A DNA stretch of 24,175 nucleotides from CAYSZX01 sp964548875 (GTDB taxonomy: Bacteria; Patescibacteriota; Minisyncoccia; Minisyncoccales; JANBVM01). Below are positions 8,283 through 15,922 of the stretch, piece after piece. The position numbers and the translations under genes are program-made. Below the pieces are notes generated by a model, which searched no databases, was not told where the DNA came from, and saw only the letters and a list, made by a program, of their open reading frames with translations. How positions within the stretch are numbered: position 1 is the stretch's first letter; the number at the start of each line of letters is the position of its first letter. The stretch is from assembly GCA_964548875.1 (NCBI GenBank), contig CAZJSP010000005.1, forward strand, positions 1-24,175, written 5' to 3'.

Positions 8283-9253
8283 AATCCCATTTTTTCTTTT
8301 ACTTCTCCGACTGTTGATTGAGCAATAGCTTTTGCTTTTTCTCCTCCTCTTTTTAGAATTTCTTCAATGTAAACTTCTCGAGAGAGAAGTTTTTCTCTTT
8401 GTTCTCTTAAAGGTTTTAATTCTTGAATTAATAGGTCAGTAAGAGATTTTTTAAATTCAGAATATTTTTTGTTTTTAAATTCTTTTTCTAGAGAATTTAT
8501 TGTTCTACTAGAAACTAAAGAATAAATTTGGAGAAGATTAGATATTCCTTGTTTCTTTTTAGGTTTGTAGACAATTTTATCTCCAGTGTCAGTTACACTA
8601 GCCATTATTTTCTTTTTAATATTTTTTGGCTCTTCAAAAAGACCAATATAGCCCTTAGGGCTGCCTGTTTTAGACATTTTCTTTTTAGGATCCTGTAAAG
8701 ACATTATTCTTGCTCCTTTTTTTGGTATTAAGGGCTTAGGAATATTAAAAGTTGTTCCAAATCTTTTATTGAATTTTCTAGCTATTTTTCTAGTTAGTTC
8801 AACGTGCTGTTTTTGATCTTCTCCAACGGGAACAGCCTCTGTTTTGTAGAGAAGAATATCAGAAGCCATTAAAACAGGATAATTAAGAAGCCCAGCGTTA
8901 ATGTTTTTGGGATGTTTTTGAGATTTGTCTTTAAACTGAGTCATTCTTTTTAAATCTCCTAAAGAGGTTATTGTTCCTAATAACCAGGCCAACTCACTAT
9001 GTTCTTTAACTTGAGATTGACGGAAAATAATTGATTTTTCAGGATTAAGACCAACGGCTAGATAAGCAGCTGCTATTTCTATAATATTTTTTTTCAACTC
9101 TTTCTTTTGGTAGGGGGTAGTAATAGCATGAAGATCAACAACACAATAAATGCCTTCATTGTCTTCTTGAAGGCTAATCCATTGTTTAATGGCTCCTAAA
9201 TAATTTCCAAGATGTATTTCTCCTGTTGGGCGAATGCCACTAAAAATACGCAT
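8279..9253 (-). CDS. trpS: Tryptophanyl-tRNA synthetase
   Basis: This is a class Ic aminoacyl-tRNA synthetase that charges tRNA-Trp. The 324 residues are normal for bacterial TrpRS. The HIGH-equivalent is HLGN (14-17, after SGIRPTGEI), the KMSKS-equivalent is KMSKT (192-196), and the tryptophan-pocket segments SDILLYKTEAVPVGEDQKQH (131-150) and WLLGTITSLGDLKRMTQFK are all present. Its ATG overlaps the stop of the RNase J gene by one base (TAATG), so it is the last gene of the long minus-strand unit. Its stop overlaps the stop of the convergent mutase gene. The genome uses TGA as a stop, which fits an ordinary TrpRS and the standard code. Confidence 0.97.
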   Translation of the reverse strand: MRIFSGIRPTGEIHLGNYLGAIKQWISLQEDNEGIYCVVDLHAITTPYQKKELKKNIIEIAAAYLAVGLNPEKSIIFRQSQVKEHSELAWLLGTITSLGDLKRMTQFKDKSQKHPKNINAGLLNYPVLMASDILLYKTEAVPVGEDQKQHVELTRKIARKFNKRFGTTFNIPKPLIPKKGARIMSLQDPKKKMSKTGSPKGYIGLFEEPKNIKKKIMASVTDTGDKIVYKPKKKQGISNLLQIYSLVSSRTINSLEKEFKNKKYSEFKKSLTDLLIQELKPLREQREKLLSREVYIEEILKRGGEKAKAIAQSTVGEVKEKMGF

Positions 9254-11001
9254 TATATTTCTATTATTACGGGAAGAATCATTGGTCTACGTTTTGTCTT
9301 TGAGTATAGGAATTGTCCTATTTTACTTTTTAGATCGTTTTTAATATTAGTCCAATTAATTCCTCCTCCATTATTAACTGCTTGATTAACAATTTTACTT
9401 GCTTTTTTTCTAGTTTCCCTTAGCAAATCTTTAGATTCTCTAAGATAAACAAATCCCCTAGATATTATATCAGGAGAACTGACTATTTTACCAGTCTGTT
9501 TATCAACGACTAGAATAACAACAAACATTCCGTCTTCAGCTAAGGAAGCCCTATCCCTTAAAACAATTTTTCCAACATCTCCGACTCCCAATCCGTCAAT
9601 CATGACAGCTTCAGAGGGAACGGTTCTCTTATCAATGTTAAATTGATTTTTAGCTAAATTAATAATTTGCCCATTCTCGGCAATAATAATTTTGTCTTCG
9701 TCAACTCCTGATTCTCTAGCTATTTCAGCATTGGCAAAGAGCATTGATACCTGTCCATGAATAGGCATAAAGAACTTAGGCTTCATTATTTCAATCATTT
9801 GTTTTAATTCTTCTTTTTTAGCGTGTCCTCCAGCATGGATATCCATCATTTGATAGTGGTATACTTTTGCTCCCTGTCTTAAAATTTCATCTTTAATTTT
9901 TTGAACTGTTCTTTCATTGCCAGGGATTACAGAAGAAGAAAAGATAACAGTATCTCCCTTACCTAACTTAATATTTCTGTTTTTTCTGGAAATAATCTTC
10001 ATTAAGGCAGCATTAGATTCTCCTTGAGCCCCAGTACAAATAATAGTTATTTGGTTATCTTGATAATTTTTTACCTTATTGGCTGGAATAAATGTATTCT
10101 TTTTAGCTTTGATATAACCTAAATTTATAGCTAAATCTAAATTAGTCTTCATAGAATAACCTTGGACGCAGACCTTCCTATTATTTTTTTCAGAAATTTC
10201 AATAACTTGTTGGATCCTGTTTAAAAGAGAAGAAAAAGTAGAAACAATAATTCTTCCTTTTGTTTTTTCGATAATTTTTGCTAAATTCTTCTTAATTTCT
10301 CTTTCTGATAAAGAATGCCCTTCTTCTTCTGCTCCAGTCGAATCACAACAAAGAAGATGGATTTTTCTGTTACCAATTTCCTTTAGTTTTTTGAAATCTA
10401 CTGGCTTATCATTAAGAGGGCGAGGATCAAATTTAAAATCAGAAGTATGAACAATCTTTCCAATTGGAGTTTCAATAAATAATCCTAGATTTTCTGGAAT
10501 GCTGTGGTTTTGACTAAAAAACTCTACTTTAAAAGGATCAAGACTTATTTTTGATCCATCCCTTACTTCAGTTATTTTGATTTTTGGTTGTTTTGGAAAT
10601 TCTTTTTGCCTTTTTAAAATAATTCCTTTTGCCACAGAACTAGCAAAAATTTTTAAGTCCTTCTTATGTATTTTTTTCAAAACATAGGGAAGAGCTCCAA
10701 TATGATCGTAGTGACCATGAGTAAAGACAATTCCAACAACGTCTTTAGCTCTGTTCTTTAAGTAATCTGTGTTGGGGATAATATAATCGATACCCGGGGT
10801 TGATTCTCCAGGCATACCAAAACCAACATCTATAATGAGTATTTTTCTCTTATACTCCATTAACATCATGTTTCTTCCAACTTCCCCCAACCCTCCTAAA
10901 GGAATAATCCTTAAATGATCAGAGGCTTGTGAGCCCTTATTCTTTTTCGAAGAAGGCCCTTTAATGTGTTTAATTCCGTGAATATTTTTATTTTGTTTCA
11001 T
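9253..11001 (-). CDS. rnj: RNase J-type beta-CASP metallo-ribonuclease
   Basis: RNase J is a 5'-3' exo- and endoribonuclease for mRNA decay and rRNA maturation. The 582-residue protein opens with a basic, disordered 28-residue stretch. The metallo-beta-lactamase core follows: LRIIPLGGLGEVGRN, then the zinc motif HGHYDH (95-100), and NHSIPENLGLFIETPIGKIVHTSDFKFD. The beta-CASP segment (SLLNRIQQVIEIS, then CTGAQGE, SSSVIPGNE and MDIHAGGHAKKEELK) is next. Then comes the MPIHGQ motif, and the C-terminal domain carries GDVGKIVLRDRASLAEDGM and ISRGFVYLRES. It lies 23 nt downstream of the tRNA-Leu 3' end on the same transcript and overlaps trpS by 1 nt. J1 and J2 paralogues cannot be told apart here. 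The intact HxHxDH motif argues for an active enzyme. Confidence 0.95.
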   Translation of the reverse strand: MKQNKNIHGIKHIKGPSSKKNKGSQASDHLRIIPLGGLGEVGRNMMLMEYKRKILIIDVGFGMPGESTPGIDYIIPNTDYLKNRAKDVVGIVFTHGHYDHIGALPYVLKKIHKKDLKIFASSVAKGIILKRQKEFPKQPKIKITEVRDGSKISLDPFKVEFFSQNHSIPENLGLFIETPIGKIVHTSDFKFDPRPLNDKPVDFKKLKEIGNRKIHLLCCDSTGAEEEGHSLSEREIKKNLAKIIEKTKGRIIVSTFSSLLNRIQQVIEISEKNNRKVCVQGYSMKTNLDLAINLGYIKAKKNTFIPANKVKNYQDNQITIICTGAQGESNAALMKIISRKNRNIKLGKGDTVIFSSSVIPGNERTVQKIKDEILRQGAKVYHYQMMDIHAGGHAKKEELKQMIEIMKPKFFMPIHGQVSMLFANAEIARESGVDEDKIIIAENGQIINLAKNQFNIDKRTVPSEAVMIDGLGVGDVGKIVLRDRASLAEDGMFVVILVVDKQTGKIVSSPDIISRGFVYLRESKDLLRETRKKASKIVNQAVNNGGGINWTNIKNDLKSKIGQFLYSKTKRRPMILPVIIEI

Positions 11002-11024
11002 TTTTAATTATTTATCTTAATATG

Positions 11025-11107
11025 TGCCGGAAGAGAGATTTGAACTCTCACGGGCTTTTGCCCACAGAGATCTGAACTCTGCGTGTCTACCATTCCACCA
11101 TTCCGGC
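11025..11107 (-). tRNA. tRNA-Leu (anticodon CAG)
   Basis: This is a complete class II cloverleaf on the minus strand. The acceptor stem is GCCGGAA (11107-11101) with TTCCGGC (11032-11026), and the discriminator is A (11025). The anticodon stem CAGAG/CTCTG encloses loop TTCAGAT, giving CAG, which reads the leucine codon CUG. The long variable arm pairs GGGC/GCCC around AAAA. The T arm is GAGAG-TTCAAAT-CTCTC. The genomic 3' sequence after the discriminator is CAT, so CCA is not encoded and must be added by the nucleotidyltransferase. The gene sits 9 nt after the upstream nucleotidyltransferase stop and 23 nt before rnj, with no terminator between them, so it is probably cut out of a protein-coding transcript. 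Confidence 0.95.
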
Positions 11108-11116
11108 AGAACGTCT

Positions 11117-11803
11117 TTACCAAGTTTTAATTGCTTGTTCCCACCTTTGAAGGGTGCCAATGTCTTGCCATTTTCCTTTCCACTTATAGCCAAAGAGCTT
11201 TCTTTCTTGAGCTAATTTAGGGAAAAGATCTTTTTCTAACATTGCAAAATCTTCATTTGTAGGATAATAATTTTTTATTTCAGGCTCTATAATATAAAGG
11301 CCTGAGTTAATATAAGAAGAAAGAGGAGTTTTTGATTTTTCTCCAAACTTTATAATTTGATTGTTTTTAAGTTTGACTGAACCATAGGATTCAGAGTCTT
11401 CTACTTTTACCAAACCAATTGTTGCTATTCCTTTTTTCTTCTTGTGCCATTCAATCATTTCTTTTAAATTTAAATCTTTTAGTTCGTCTCCGTTAGAAAC
11501 AACTATTGTTTCTGAGAACCATTGATTTGTTTTTAAAAGGGGAGTAAAGGTTCCAGAAGGCTTTAATTCAACAATAAATTCTATTTTTTCTTGAGGAAAA
11601 AAATCATCCTTCCATTTCTTAAAATATTCGAAATGTTTTTTTTGAACATTAATTTTAATGTTATTAATTCCGTTTTTTAAATAGAGACCTATTAAATAGT
11701 TGAGAACTGGTGTACCGTGCACCGGAATTAAGGGTTTAGGAATTTCTAAGGTAACAGGGTAGAGCCTTGTTCCTTCTCCTCCAGCCAGAATAAAACCTTT
11801 CAT
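11117..11803 (-). CDS. Sugar-phosphate nucleotidyltransferase (NTP_transferase family)
   Basis: This enzyme joins a sugar-1-phosphate to an NTP. The 228 residues form just the Rossmann-like catalytic domain. The signature is FILAGGEGTRLYPVT followed by IPKPLIPVHGTPVL (residues about 3-31). VVSNGDELKDLNL supplies the metal-binding aspartate, and YINSGLYII and KWQDIGTLQRW are sugar- and metal-site segments. There is no left-handed beta-helix or mannose isomerase extension, so it resembles short mannose-1-P guanylyltransferase or glucose-1-P thymidylyl/cytidylyltransferase relatives. The nucleotide and sugar cannot be chosen from sequence. It starts 2 nt after the galU stop. Its substrate could be supplied by the mutase at 6891-8282. 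Confidence 0.88.
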   Translation of the reverse strand: MKGFILAGGEGTRLYPVTLEIPKPLIPVHGTPVLNYLIGLYLKNGINNIKINVQKKHFEYFKKWKDDFFPQEKIEFIVELKPSGTFTPLLKTNQWFSETIVVSNGDELKDLNLKEMIEWHKKKKGIATIGLVKVEDSESYGSVKLKNNQIIKFGEKSKTPLSSYINSGLYIIEPEIKNYYPTNEDFAMLEKDLFPKLAQERKLFGYKWKGKWQDIGTLQRWEQAIKTW

Positions 11804-11805
11804 GA

Positions 11806-12684
11806 TTATTTTTGTAGTTTTTCGAAATGCTCTTTTAACTCTTGAGCATAATCAGAACGTTTAAGAGCAAATTCAAGAACAGTTTTTAAATATTCTAATT
11901 TATTGCCAGTATCATAATATCTTCCTTCTTCTATTTCGCAAGCATAAACCGGATATTTCTCTTTAATTAAAACGTTAATTGCGTCTGTTAACCATATTTC
12001 TCCTCCCTTTCCAGGATCTATATTCTTAATAATATCAATTATTTTAGGAGGAAGGATATAGGCTCCATGAGTTGCTAAATTAGAAGGCTCTGTTCCTGGC
12101 TTAGGCTTTTCAACTATTTCTTTAATTCGGAATAAATTATTATCAACCTTTTCTATGTCGGCAATCCCATATCGAGAGATTTTTCTTTTATCTTTTATTC
12201 TTACTCCTGAAATAATCACTCCTTCATGTTTTTCATAGGCTTTTAACATTTGAGCTAGGCGAGGAGGGTTAGATTTAATAAATTCATCTCCCCACATTAC
12301 TGCAAAGGGTTCATTATTTAAAACAGGTTCAGCGGCCAAGACAGGCAATCCATTACCATAAAGCTCTCCTTTTTGCCTAATATATATAAAATTTGCTAGA
12401 TCAGCGATTCTTTTAATTTCTTCTAAGGCCTTTGTTTTTCCTTGTTTTTTTAAATGGTCTTCTAATTCTAGACAGCGGTCAAAATGATCCTCAATGGACC
12501 TTTTTTGCCAACCAGTAACAATAACAATATCTTTAATTCCTGAATTAACGGCCTCTTCAACAACATATTGAATGACTGGTTTATCAACAACAGGAAGCAT
12601 TTCTTTTGGAATTGCTTTGGTTGCTGGTAAGAATCTTGTTCCCCATCCAGCAGCAGGAATAACAACCTTTTTGATTTTTGACAT
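11806..12684 (-). CDS. galU: UTP-glucose-1-phosphate uridylyltransferase
   Basis: This enzyme makes UDP-glucose from UTP and glucose-1-phosphate. The 292 residues match the GalU family throughout: VVIPAAGWGTRFLPATKAIP (7-26), then KEMLPVVDKPVIQYVVEEAV, TGWQKRSIEDHFD, EPSNLATHGAYIL, GGEIWLTDAINVLI, and the late YYDTGNKLEYLKTVLEFAL. Two active-site loops differ from common GalU. The usual GLGHAV loop is GNGLPV (in QKGELYGNGLPVLAAEPVL), and the metal-site LPDD is MWGDE. Overall identity to the family is clear, but the exact nucleotide or sugar preference may differ. It is 4 nt downstream of the PGI gene and 2 nt upstream of the second nucleotidyltransferase, so the three sugar genes are translated as a block. 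Confidence 0.9.
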   Translation of the reverse strand: MSKIKKVVIPAAGWGTRFLPATKAIPKEMLPVVDKPVIQYVVEEAVNSGIKDIVIVTGWQKRSIEDHFDRCLELEDHLKKQGKTKALEEIKRIADLANFIYIRQKGELYGNGLPVLAAEPVLNNEPFAVMWGDEFIKSNPPRLAQMLKAYEKHEGVIISGVRIKDKRKISRYGIADIEKVDNNLFRIKEIVEKPKPGTEPSNLATHGAYILPPKIIDIIKNIDPGKGGEIWLTDAINVLIKEKYPVYACEIEEGRYYDTGNKLEYLKTVLEFALKRSDYAQELKEHFEKLQK

Positions 12685-12688
12685 ATTT

Positions 12689-13273
12689 TTATTTTAAATT
12701 AAGAAAATCCAAACTAGGAATTGATTTAAGGGGTTTTTGAGAATATATTTCTGGGATTTCCTTATAATTATTATTTTGAGCCCATCCTGATTTGAGGTAA
12801 TAATAGCAGGCTCCTTTTTTTTGTCCAATTTTTGAATAGTCAGAAACACATTTTTTTGAAACCCAATTGGCCATTTTTAATGTTTGGTTGGATCTATTAA
12901 TTGTTACATGACCATACTGAGGAGGAATGGAAATATGGTCTCCTTTTTTTCCTTCTATAAAATAAACATCACTTATTTTATTGTTTTTTTGTCTTTGTAA
13001 TAAAAACAAGCCCTCTCCCTCTAAAATAATATAAATTTCTCCGTGGGCTTCAGCATGATAGTGTCCTTTAGTTTTAACAAACTCTTGTCCTAATATCCGA
13101 GGAGGAATAATAGTGATATCATATCTAAGATTATCTTTTTCTTTTAATCCTCTATACATATAATAAAGCTCATAGTTGGGAGCGTTTTTAGCCCATTCTT
13201 GGTCGAAAAGAACCTCTTTCATATCATTAAGATGTCTAATGTCGGGAGTTTTGTTTGATAAATCTATTTCCAT
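12689..13273 (-). CDS. Cupin-type (archaeal-like) glucose-6-phosphate isomerase
   Basis: This enzyme interconverts glucose-6-P and fructose-6-P using a metal-dependent cupin fold unrelated to ordinary bacterial PGI. The 194 residues carry the family signature LGQEFVKTKGHYHAEAHGEI (about 83-102): two histidines and a glutamate of metal motif 1. The LEGEGLFLLQ turn follows, and then PPQYGHVTINRSNQTL, which supplies the last metal-binding histidine. The fold is the PF06560 type known from Thermococcales, with scattered bacterial examples. Its start overlaps the end of the solute-binding protein gene by 10 nt, and it is followed by galU. In context it would feed glucose-6-P to the phosphohexomutase. 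Confidence 0.9.
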   Translation of the reverse strand: MEIDLSNKTPDIRHLNDMKEVLFDQEWAKNAPNYELYYMYRGLKEKDNLRYDITIIPPRILGQEFVKTKGHYHAEAHGEIYIILEGEGLFLLQRQKNNKISDVYFIEGKKGDHISIPPQYGHVTINRSNQTLKMANWVSKKCVSDYSKIGQKKGACYYYLKSGWAQNNNYKEIPEIYSQKPLKSIPSLDFLNLK

Positions 13274-15216
13274 ACTCTTTTAGTTTTAATATACCAACTA
13301 CCTATATTATAAAATCTTTCAGATGGATCAGCAATAATAGAAGGCTCAACACCTTTTATTTTATCAGAAACAGAATAAAGATAGTCGGGGTTGTAAAGAA
13401 AAACAGCAGGAGAATCTTCAATTAAAATATTTTGAAATTCTTCTAGGGCTTTACCTCTTTGACTTTGATCTAAAAATTGCCTGTTGTCTTCTAAAAGAAT
13501 ATCAACGTCTCTGTTGTCATAATTAACTAGATTTAGCCCCATTTCTCCGTTTTGGGTTGAGTGCCAGAAGGGGAAAGGATCAGGAATAGAGGAAAGCATT
13601 GTTCCGAAAAGAAGAGCATCAAAATCTCTGTTTCTTAAAATATCTCTTTCTAAACCACTCAAGTCTAAAATATTGAGAGCAACCCTAACCCCCATCTCTT
13701 TCCATTGATTTTTTAATTCTTCAGCTATTTCTATTAAAATAGGTTGATCAATAGTTGATAAGGTAAAAGAAAGAGGAATTATTTCTTCTGGAGTCTCAAA
13801 ACAAACCTCATTTAACTTTTCTCTAGTTTTACCTCTGACTGATCCTGTTCCTTGAGTTAGACCAAAAGGAGATAAAACATCATCAGAATATTTTTCTTGG
13901 AATCTAATTACGGCCTCTCTGGTTGAAGATCCAAAATAACCACTAACTGTTCCTTCAGGATAGATTTCTGGATATCTTGCTAAACATTTTTGAAGCTCGG
14001 TAACTTCACTATTTCTAGAGCCAACAGAAAGATCGCCTTTAAAGGTAAAGCTTGGTTCTTCTGTTTTTTTCTTTTCTCGAAACCCTTCCTCAGATATTAA
14101 AAATCCTGATTTTTCTAAAAGACTATTGGCCTCTTCTGGGTCGTAAGTGTAAATATAGGATGGCTCTTGAAGATTGTAGAGATCAGGGAGAATTGGAGAG
14201 TGAACTATTCCTCCTTTTTGTGAAAAGAAATTATCTAGAAGAGACTCCTTGTTTGTTCCGTAATTAAGTGCTTTTCTAACATTCTTGTCTTCGAATATTC
14301 TTTCTTCTTCCATATTAAGAAAAACAGCAAAATATCTTGGCATTGTAAAATGAATTAAATTTTCGCTATCAGGGAAATTTTGACTATTTAAAGAAAAGTT
14401 ATCTATCTGGTTATTGTTATAGGCTTTAAGTAAGTCTTCCTCGGTTTGGTAGAAATTAAAGGTAATGTTAGGGATATAGACCGATCTATGATAGTTATTG
14501 TTTTTTTGTAATTCTATTGAGGTAATAGCCCCGTCTTTCTCTTGTTTTATATTTTTTAATTTATAGGGTCCGGAACTAAGAGGGAGAAGGTTTTTAGAGG
14601 AAAGGGCAAAATTAGCAGCACTGACATCTTCCCAATAATGCTTAGGAATTATTTTAAAAGTACAATTTTCTAAGAAAATTACTGATTCATTTCTTAAGGT
14701 AAATCTAATTGTTAAATCAGATACTTTTTCTGCATATACTCCAGCCCAAATAGGTCTTAAGGGGCTTTTAATATCAGAACTTTGAATTTTTTCAATTGTA
14801 AAAATAATATCATCAGCGGTTAAGGGTTGCCCGTCTTCCCAAACCAGGTTTTGTTTTAGGACAAACTCGTAAACCTTGCCATTTTCTAATATTTTGTAAT
14901 CTTCAGCTAAATCAGGAACTATCTCTCCGTTTGGATTATATTTCATTAGTCCGGCAAAGATAAGACGAACTAGGTCTTTGTCGACATCTGAGCTTTCTGA
15001 ATAAATTGGATTAATAAATCTGGGAGAGCCGACTATTCCTTCAGCATATGATCCCCCTGAGGCGGGGACTATTTTAGTATTATCTAAATAATAATCTCTT
15101 AAAAGATAAAAAGACGAAATTAGAAAAACAAAAAGAAAAGAGAAAAAAAGTATTTTTTCTTTTTTATTTAATATTCCAAAAAACTGTTTCCATTGATTCT
15201 TGGAAGGTTGCTTCAT
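13264..15216 (-). CDS. Membrane-anchored family 5 solute-binding protein with an inserted peptidoglycan-binding domain
   Basis: This looks like an extracytoplasmic oligopeptide/dipeptide-binding protein (SBP_bac_5 family). The 650 residues begin with a basic segment and one hydrophobic helix (about 21-38, KILFFSFLFVFLISSFYLLR) without a lipobox cysteine, so it is probably membrane-tethered. Residues about 55-385 and 481-645 match the two parts of the binding fold (GSYAEGIVGSPRFINPIY, DDIIFTIEKI, LSSGPYKL, NVRKALNYGTNKESLL; then IAEELKNQWKEMGVRVAL and DFDALLFG). Between them, residues about 393-472 (DNA about 14040-13801) form a PG_binding_1-like module: LSVGSRNSEVTELQKCL, GYFGSSTREAVIRFQEKY and VRGKTREKLNEVC. 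No ABC permease or ATPase gene is adjacent. It lies 4 nt after the secG stop and overlaps the PGI gene by 10 nt. The role could be peptide uptake or a wall-bound receptor. Confidence 0.9.
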   Translation of the reverse strand: MKQPSKNQWKQFFGILNKKEKILFFSFLFVFLISSFYLLRDYYLDNTKIVPASGGSYAEGIVGSPRFINPIYSESSDVDKDLVRLIFAGLMKYNPNGEIVPDLAEDYKILENGKVYEFVLKQNLVWEDGQPLTADDIIFTIEKIQSSDIKSPLRPIWAGVYAEKVSDLTIRFTLRNESVIFLENCTFKIIPKHYWEDVSAANFALSSKNLLPLSSGPYKLKNIKQEKDGAITSIELQKNNNYHRSVYIPNITFNFYQTEEDLLKAYNNNQIDNFSLNSQNFPDSENLIHFTMPRYFAVFLNMEEERIFEDKNVRKALNYGTNKESLLDNFFSQKGGIVHSPILPDLYNLQEPSYIYTYDPEEANSLLEKSGFLISEEGFREKKKTEEPSFTFKGDLSVGSRNSEVTELQKCLARYPEIYPEGTVSGYFGSSTREAVIRFQEKYSDDVLSPFGLTQGTGSVRGKTREKLNEVCFETPEEIIPLSFTLSTIDQPILIEIAEELKNQWKEMGVRVALNILDLSGLERDILRNRDFDALLFGTMLSSIPDPFPFWHSTQNGEMGLNLVNYDNRDVDILLEDNRQFLDQSQRGKALEEFQNILIEDSPAVFLYNPDYLYSVSDKIKGVEPSIIADPSERFYNIGSWYIKTKRVWK

Positions 15217-15220
15217 AATT

Positions 15221-15436
15221 TTAAGATAAGAAATTGATTAGAGACAAAAGAATGAAAACTGTAGTTAATATAACACTAACCCAAAGAAGGTTTTTTTCCA
15301 TTCCTCTTTTAGCTGTATAGGATTCTCCTGAACCTCCAAAGGCAGAACCTAAAGAACCTCCTCCTTGTTGGAGAAGAATACTAATAGCTAAGAGAACACC
15401 AACAACAATTTGTGCGATATCTAATATTTGATTCAT
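15221..15436 (-). CDS. secG: Preprotein translocase subunit SecG
   Basis: SecG is the small accessory subunit of the SecYEG protein-export channel. The 71 residues have two hydrophobic helices (about 5-22 and 49-70) joined by the conserved glycine-rich cytoplasmic loop (QQGGGSLGSAFGGSGES, then KRGMEKNLLWVSVILT). Its ATG overlaps the stop of the upstream membrane-protein gene in an ATGA arrangement, and the solute-binding protein starts 4 nt after its stop, so all three are likely translationally coupled. Length and motif order are normal for bacteria. Confidence 0.95.
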   Translation of the reverse strand: MNQILDIAQIVVGVLLAISILLQQGGGSLGSAFGGSGESYTAKRGMEKNLLWVSVILTTVFILLSLINFLS

Positions 15437-15813
15437 TTTTTTAATCTTAGCAAGAAATTAATGATTAAACTTATTAAAGCGGCTAAGAAAAGAGGGATAA
15501 GCCCAATAATTTTAAACTCTAAGAAAAGAAGGTCCAAAATCCAAAGCAAAGTCATATTCAAAATTAAAGGAAAAAGACCAAGAGTTAAAATTTTTAAAGG
15601 AAGGGCTAGAACAGATAGTATTGGTTTAATTATTAAATTAATTAAACCAAGAATTCCTCCAACTATAATTAATAACTGCCACTGTTCCGTGAATTCTAAG
15701 CCGAAAAAAACATTTTGTCCAGGAACAATTTCTAAAAAAACTCCATCAATTAAAAGAACTGATAAATAGATAGATAGAACTCCTCCTATAATATACCAGA
15801 ATAATTGTTTCAT
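15433..15813 (-). CDS. PF04020-type small membrane protein ('phage holin family 4')
   Basis: This is a 126-residue integral membrane protein with about four hydrophobic segments (residues about 5-22, 46-65, 70-95 and 100-122) and the typical GLINLIIKPILSVLALPLKI stretch between helices two and three. It belongs to the widespread bacterial family named after holins. The name is historical, and there is no lysin or phage gene nearby, so lysis is not implied. Function is unknown. It uses TGA as stop, overlapping the secG ATG by 4 nt, and is the first gene of the long minus-strand unit. A promoter candidate lies about 30 nt upstream. Confidence 0.88.
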   Translation of the reverse strand: MKQLFWYIIGGVLSIYLSVLLIDGVFLEIVPGQNVFFGLEFTEQWQLLIIVGGILGLINLIIKPILSVLALPLKILTLGLFPLILNMTLLWILDLLFLEFKIIGLIPLFLAALISLIINFLLRLKK

Positions 15814-15839
15814 ATTTTTGAATTGTTTAATATTAATAA

Positions 15840-15868
15840 ATGATAGCAGAAAAGCATTTTCCTAACAA
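15840..15868 (-). promoter_or_regulatory. Promoter of the long minus-strand operon
   Basis: On the minus strand TTGTTA (15868-15863) is followed after exactly 17 nt by TATCAT (15845-15840), with TGC immediately before it, an extended -10. Transcription would start near 15833, about 20 nt before the ATG at 15813. It faces away from the groES promoter, only 14 bp separate the two -35 boxes, and a near-perfect inverted repeat overlaps this one. Confidence 0.5.
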
Positions 15869-15878
15869 GGAAATTGCT
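15853..15878. repeat. Inverted repeat between the divergent promoters
   Basis: AGCATTTTCCT (15853-15863) and AGGAAATTGCT (15868-15878) are complementary in 10 of 11 positions around a 4-nt centre (AACA). The repeat covers the spacer and -35 of the minus-strand promoter and ends 3 bp before the groES -35. No T tract follows on either strand, so it is more likely an operator or neutral palindrome than a terminator. Confidence 0.5.
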
Positions 15879-15881
15879 GTC

Positions 15882-15910
15882 TTGACACCCACATTTCTTT
15901 TTCATAAAAT
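15882..15910 (+). promoter_or_regulatory. Sigma-70-type promoter of groES-groEL
   Basis: TTGACA (15882-15887), a 17-nt spacer and TAAAAT (15905-15910) form a near-consensus housekeeping promoter. Transcription would start near 15917, just before the CIRCE operator at 15923-15949, so bound HrcA would block initiation. Confidence 0.8.
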
Positions 15911-15922
15911 GATTATACATAA

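Noticed and set aside
11024..11215. 63-codon plus-strand frame over tRNA-Leu
   Set aside because: MPEERFELSRAF is the antisense reading of the tRNA-Leu, and the rest is antisense to the nucleotidyltransferase gene.
15428..15769. 113-codon plus-strand frame opposite the PF04020 gene
   Set aside because: It is the antisense shadow of a well-supported membrane protein gene, and its lysine/isoleucine-rich content is what that overlap produces.
15433..15813. Prophage remnant suggested by the 'phage holin' family name
   Set aside because: The family is widespread in bacterial chromosomes. No lysin, integrase or capsid gene is nearby, and the gene is coupled to secG.
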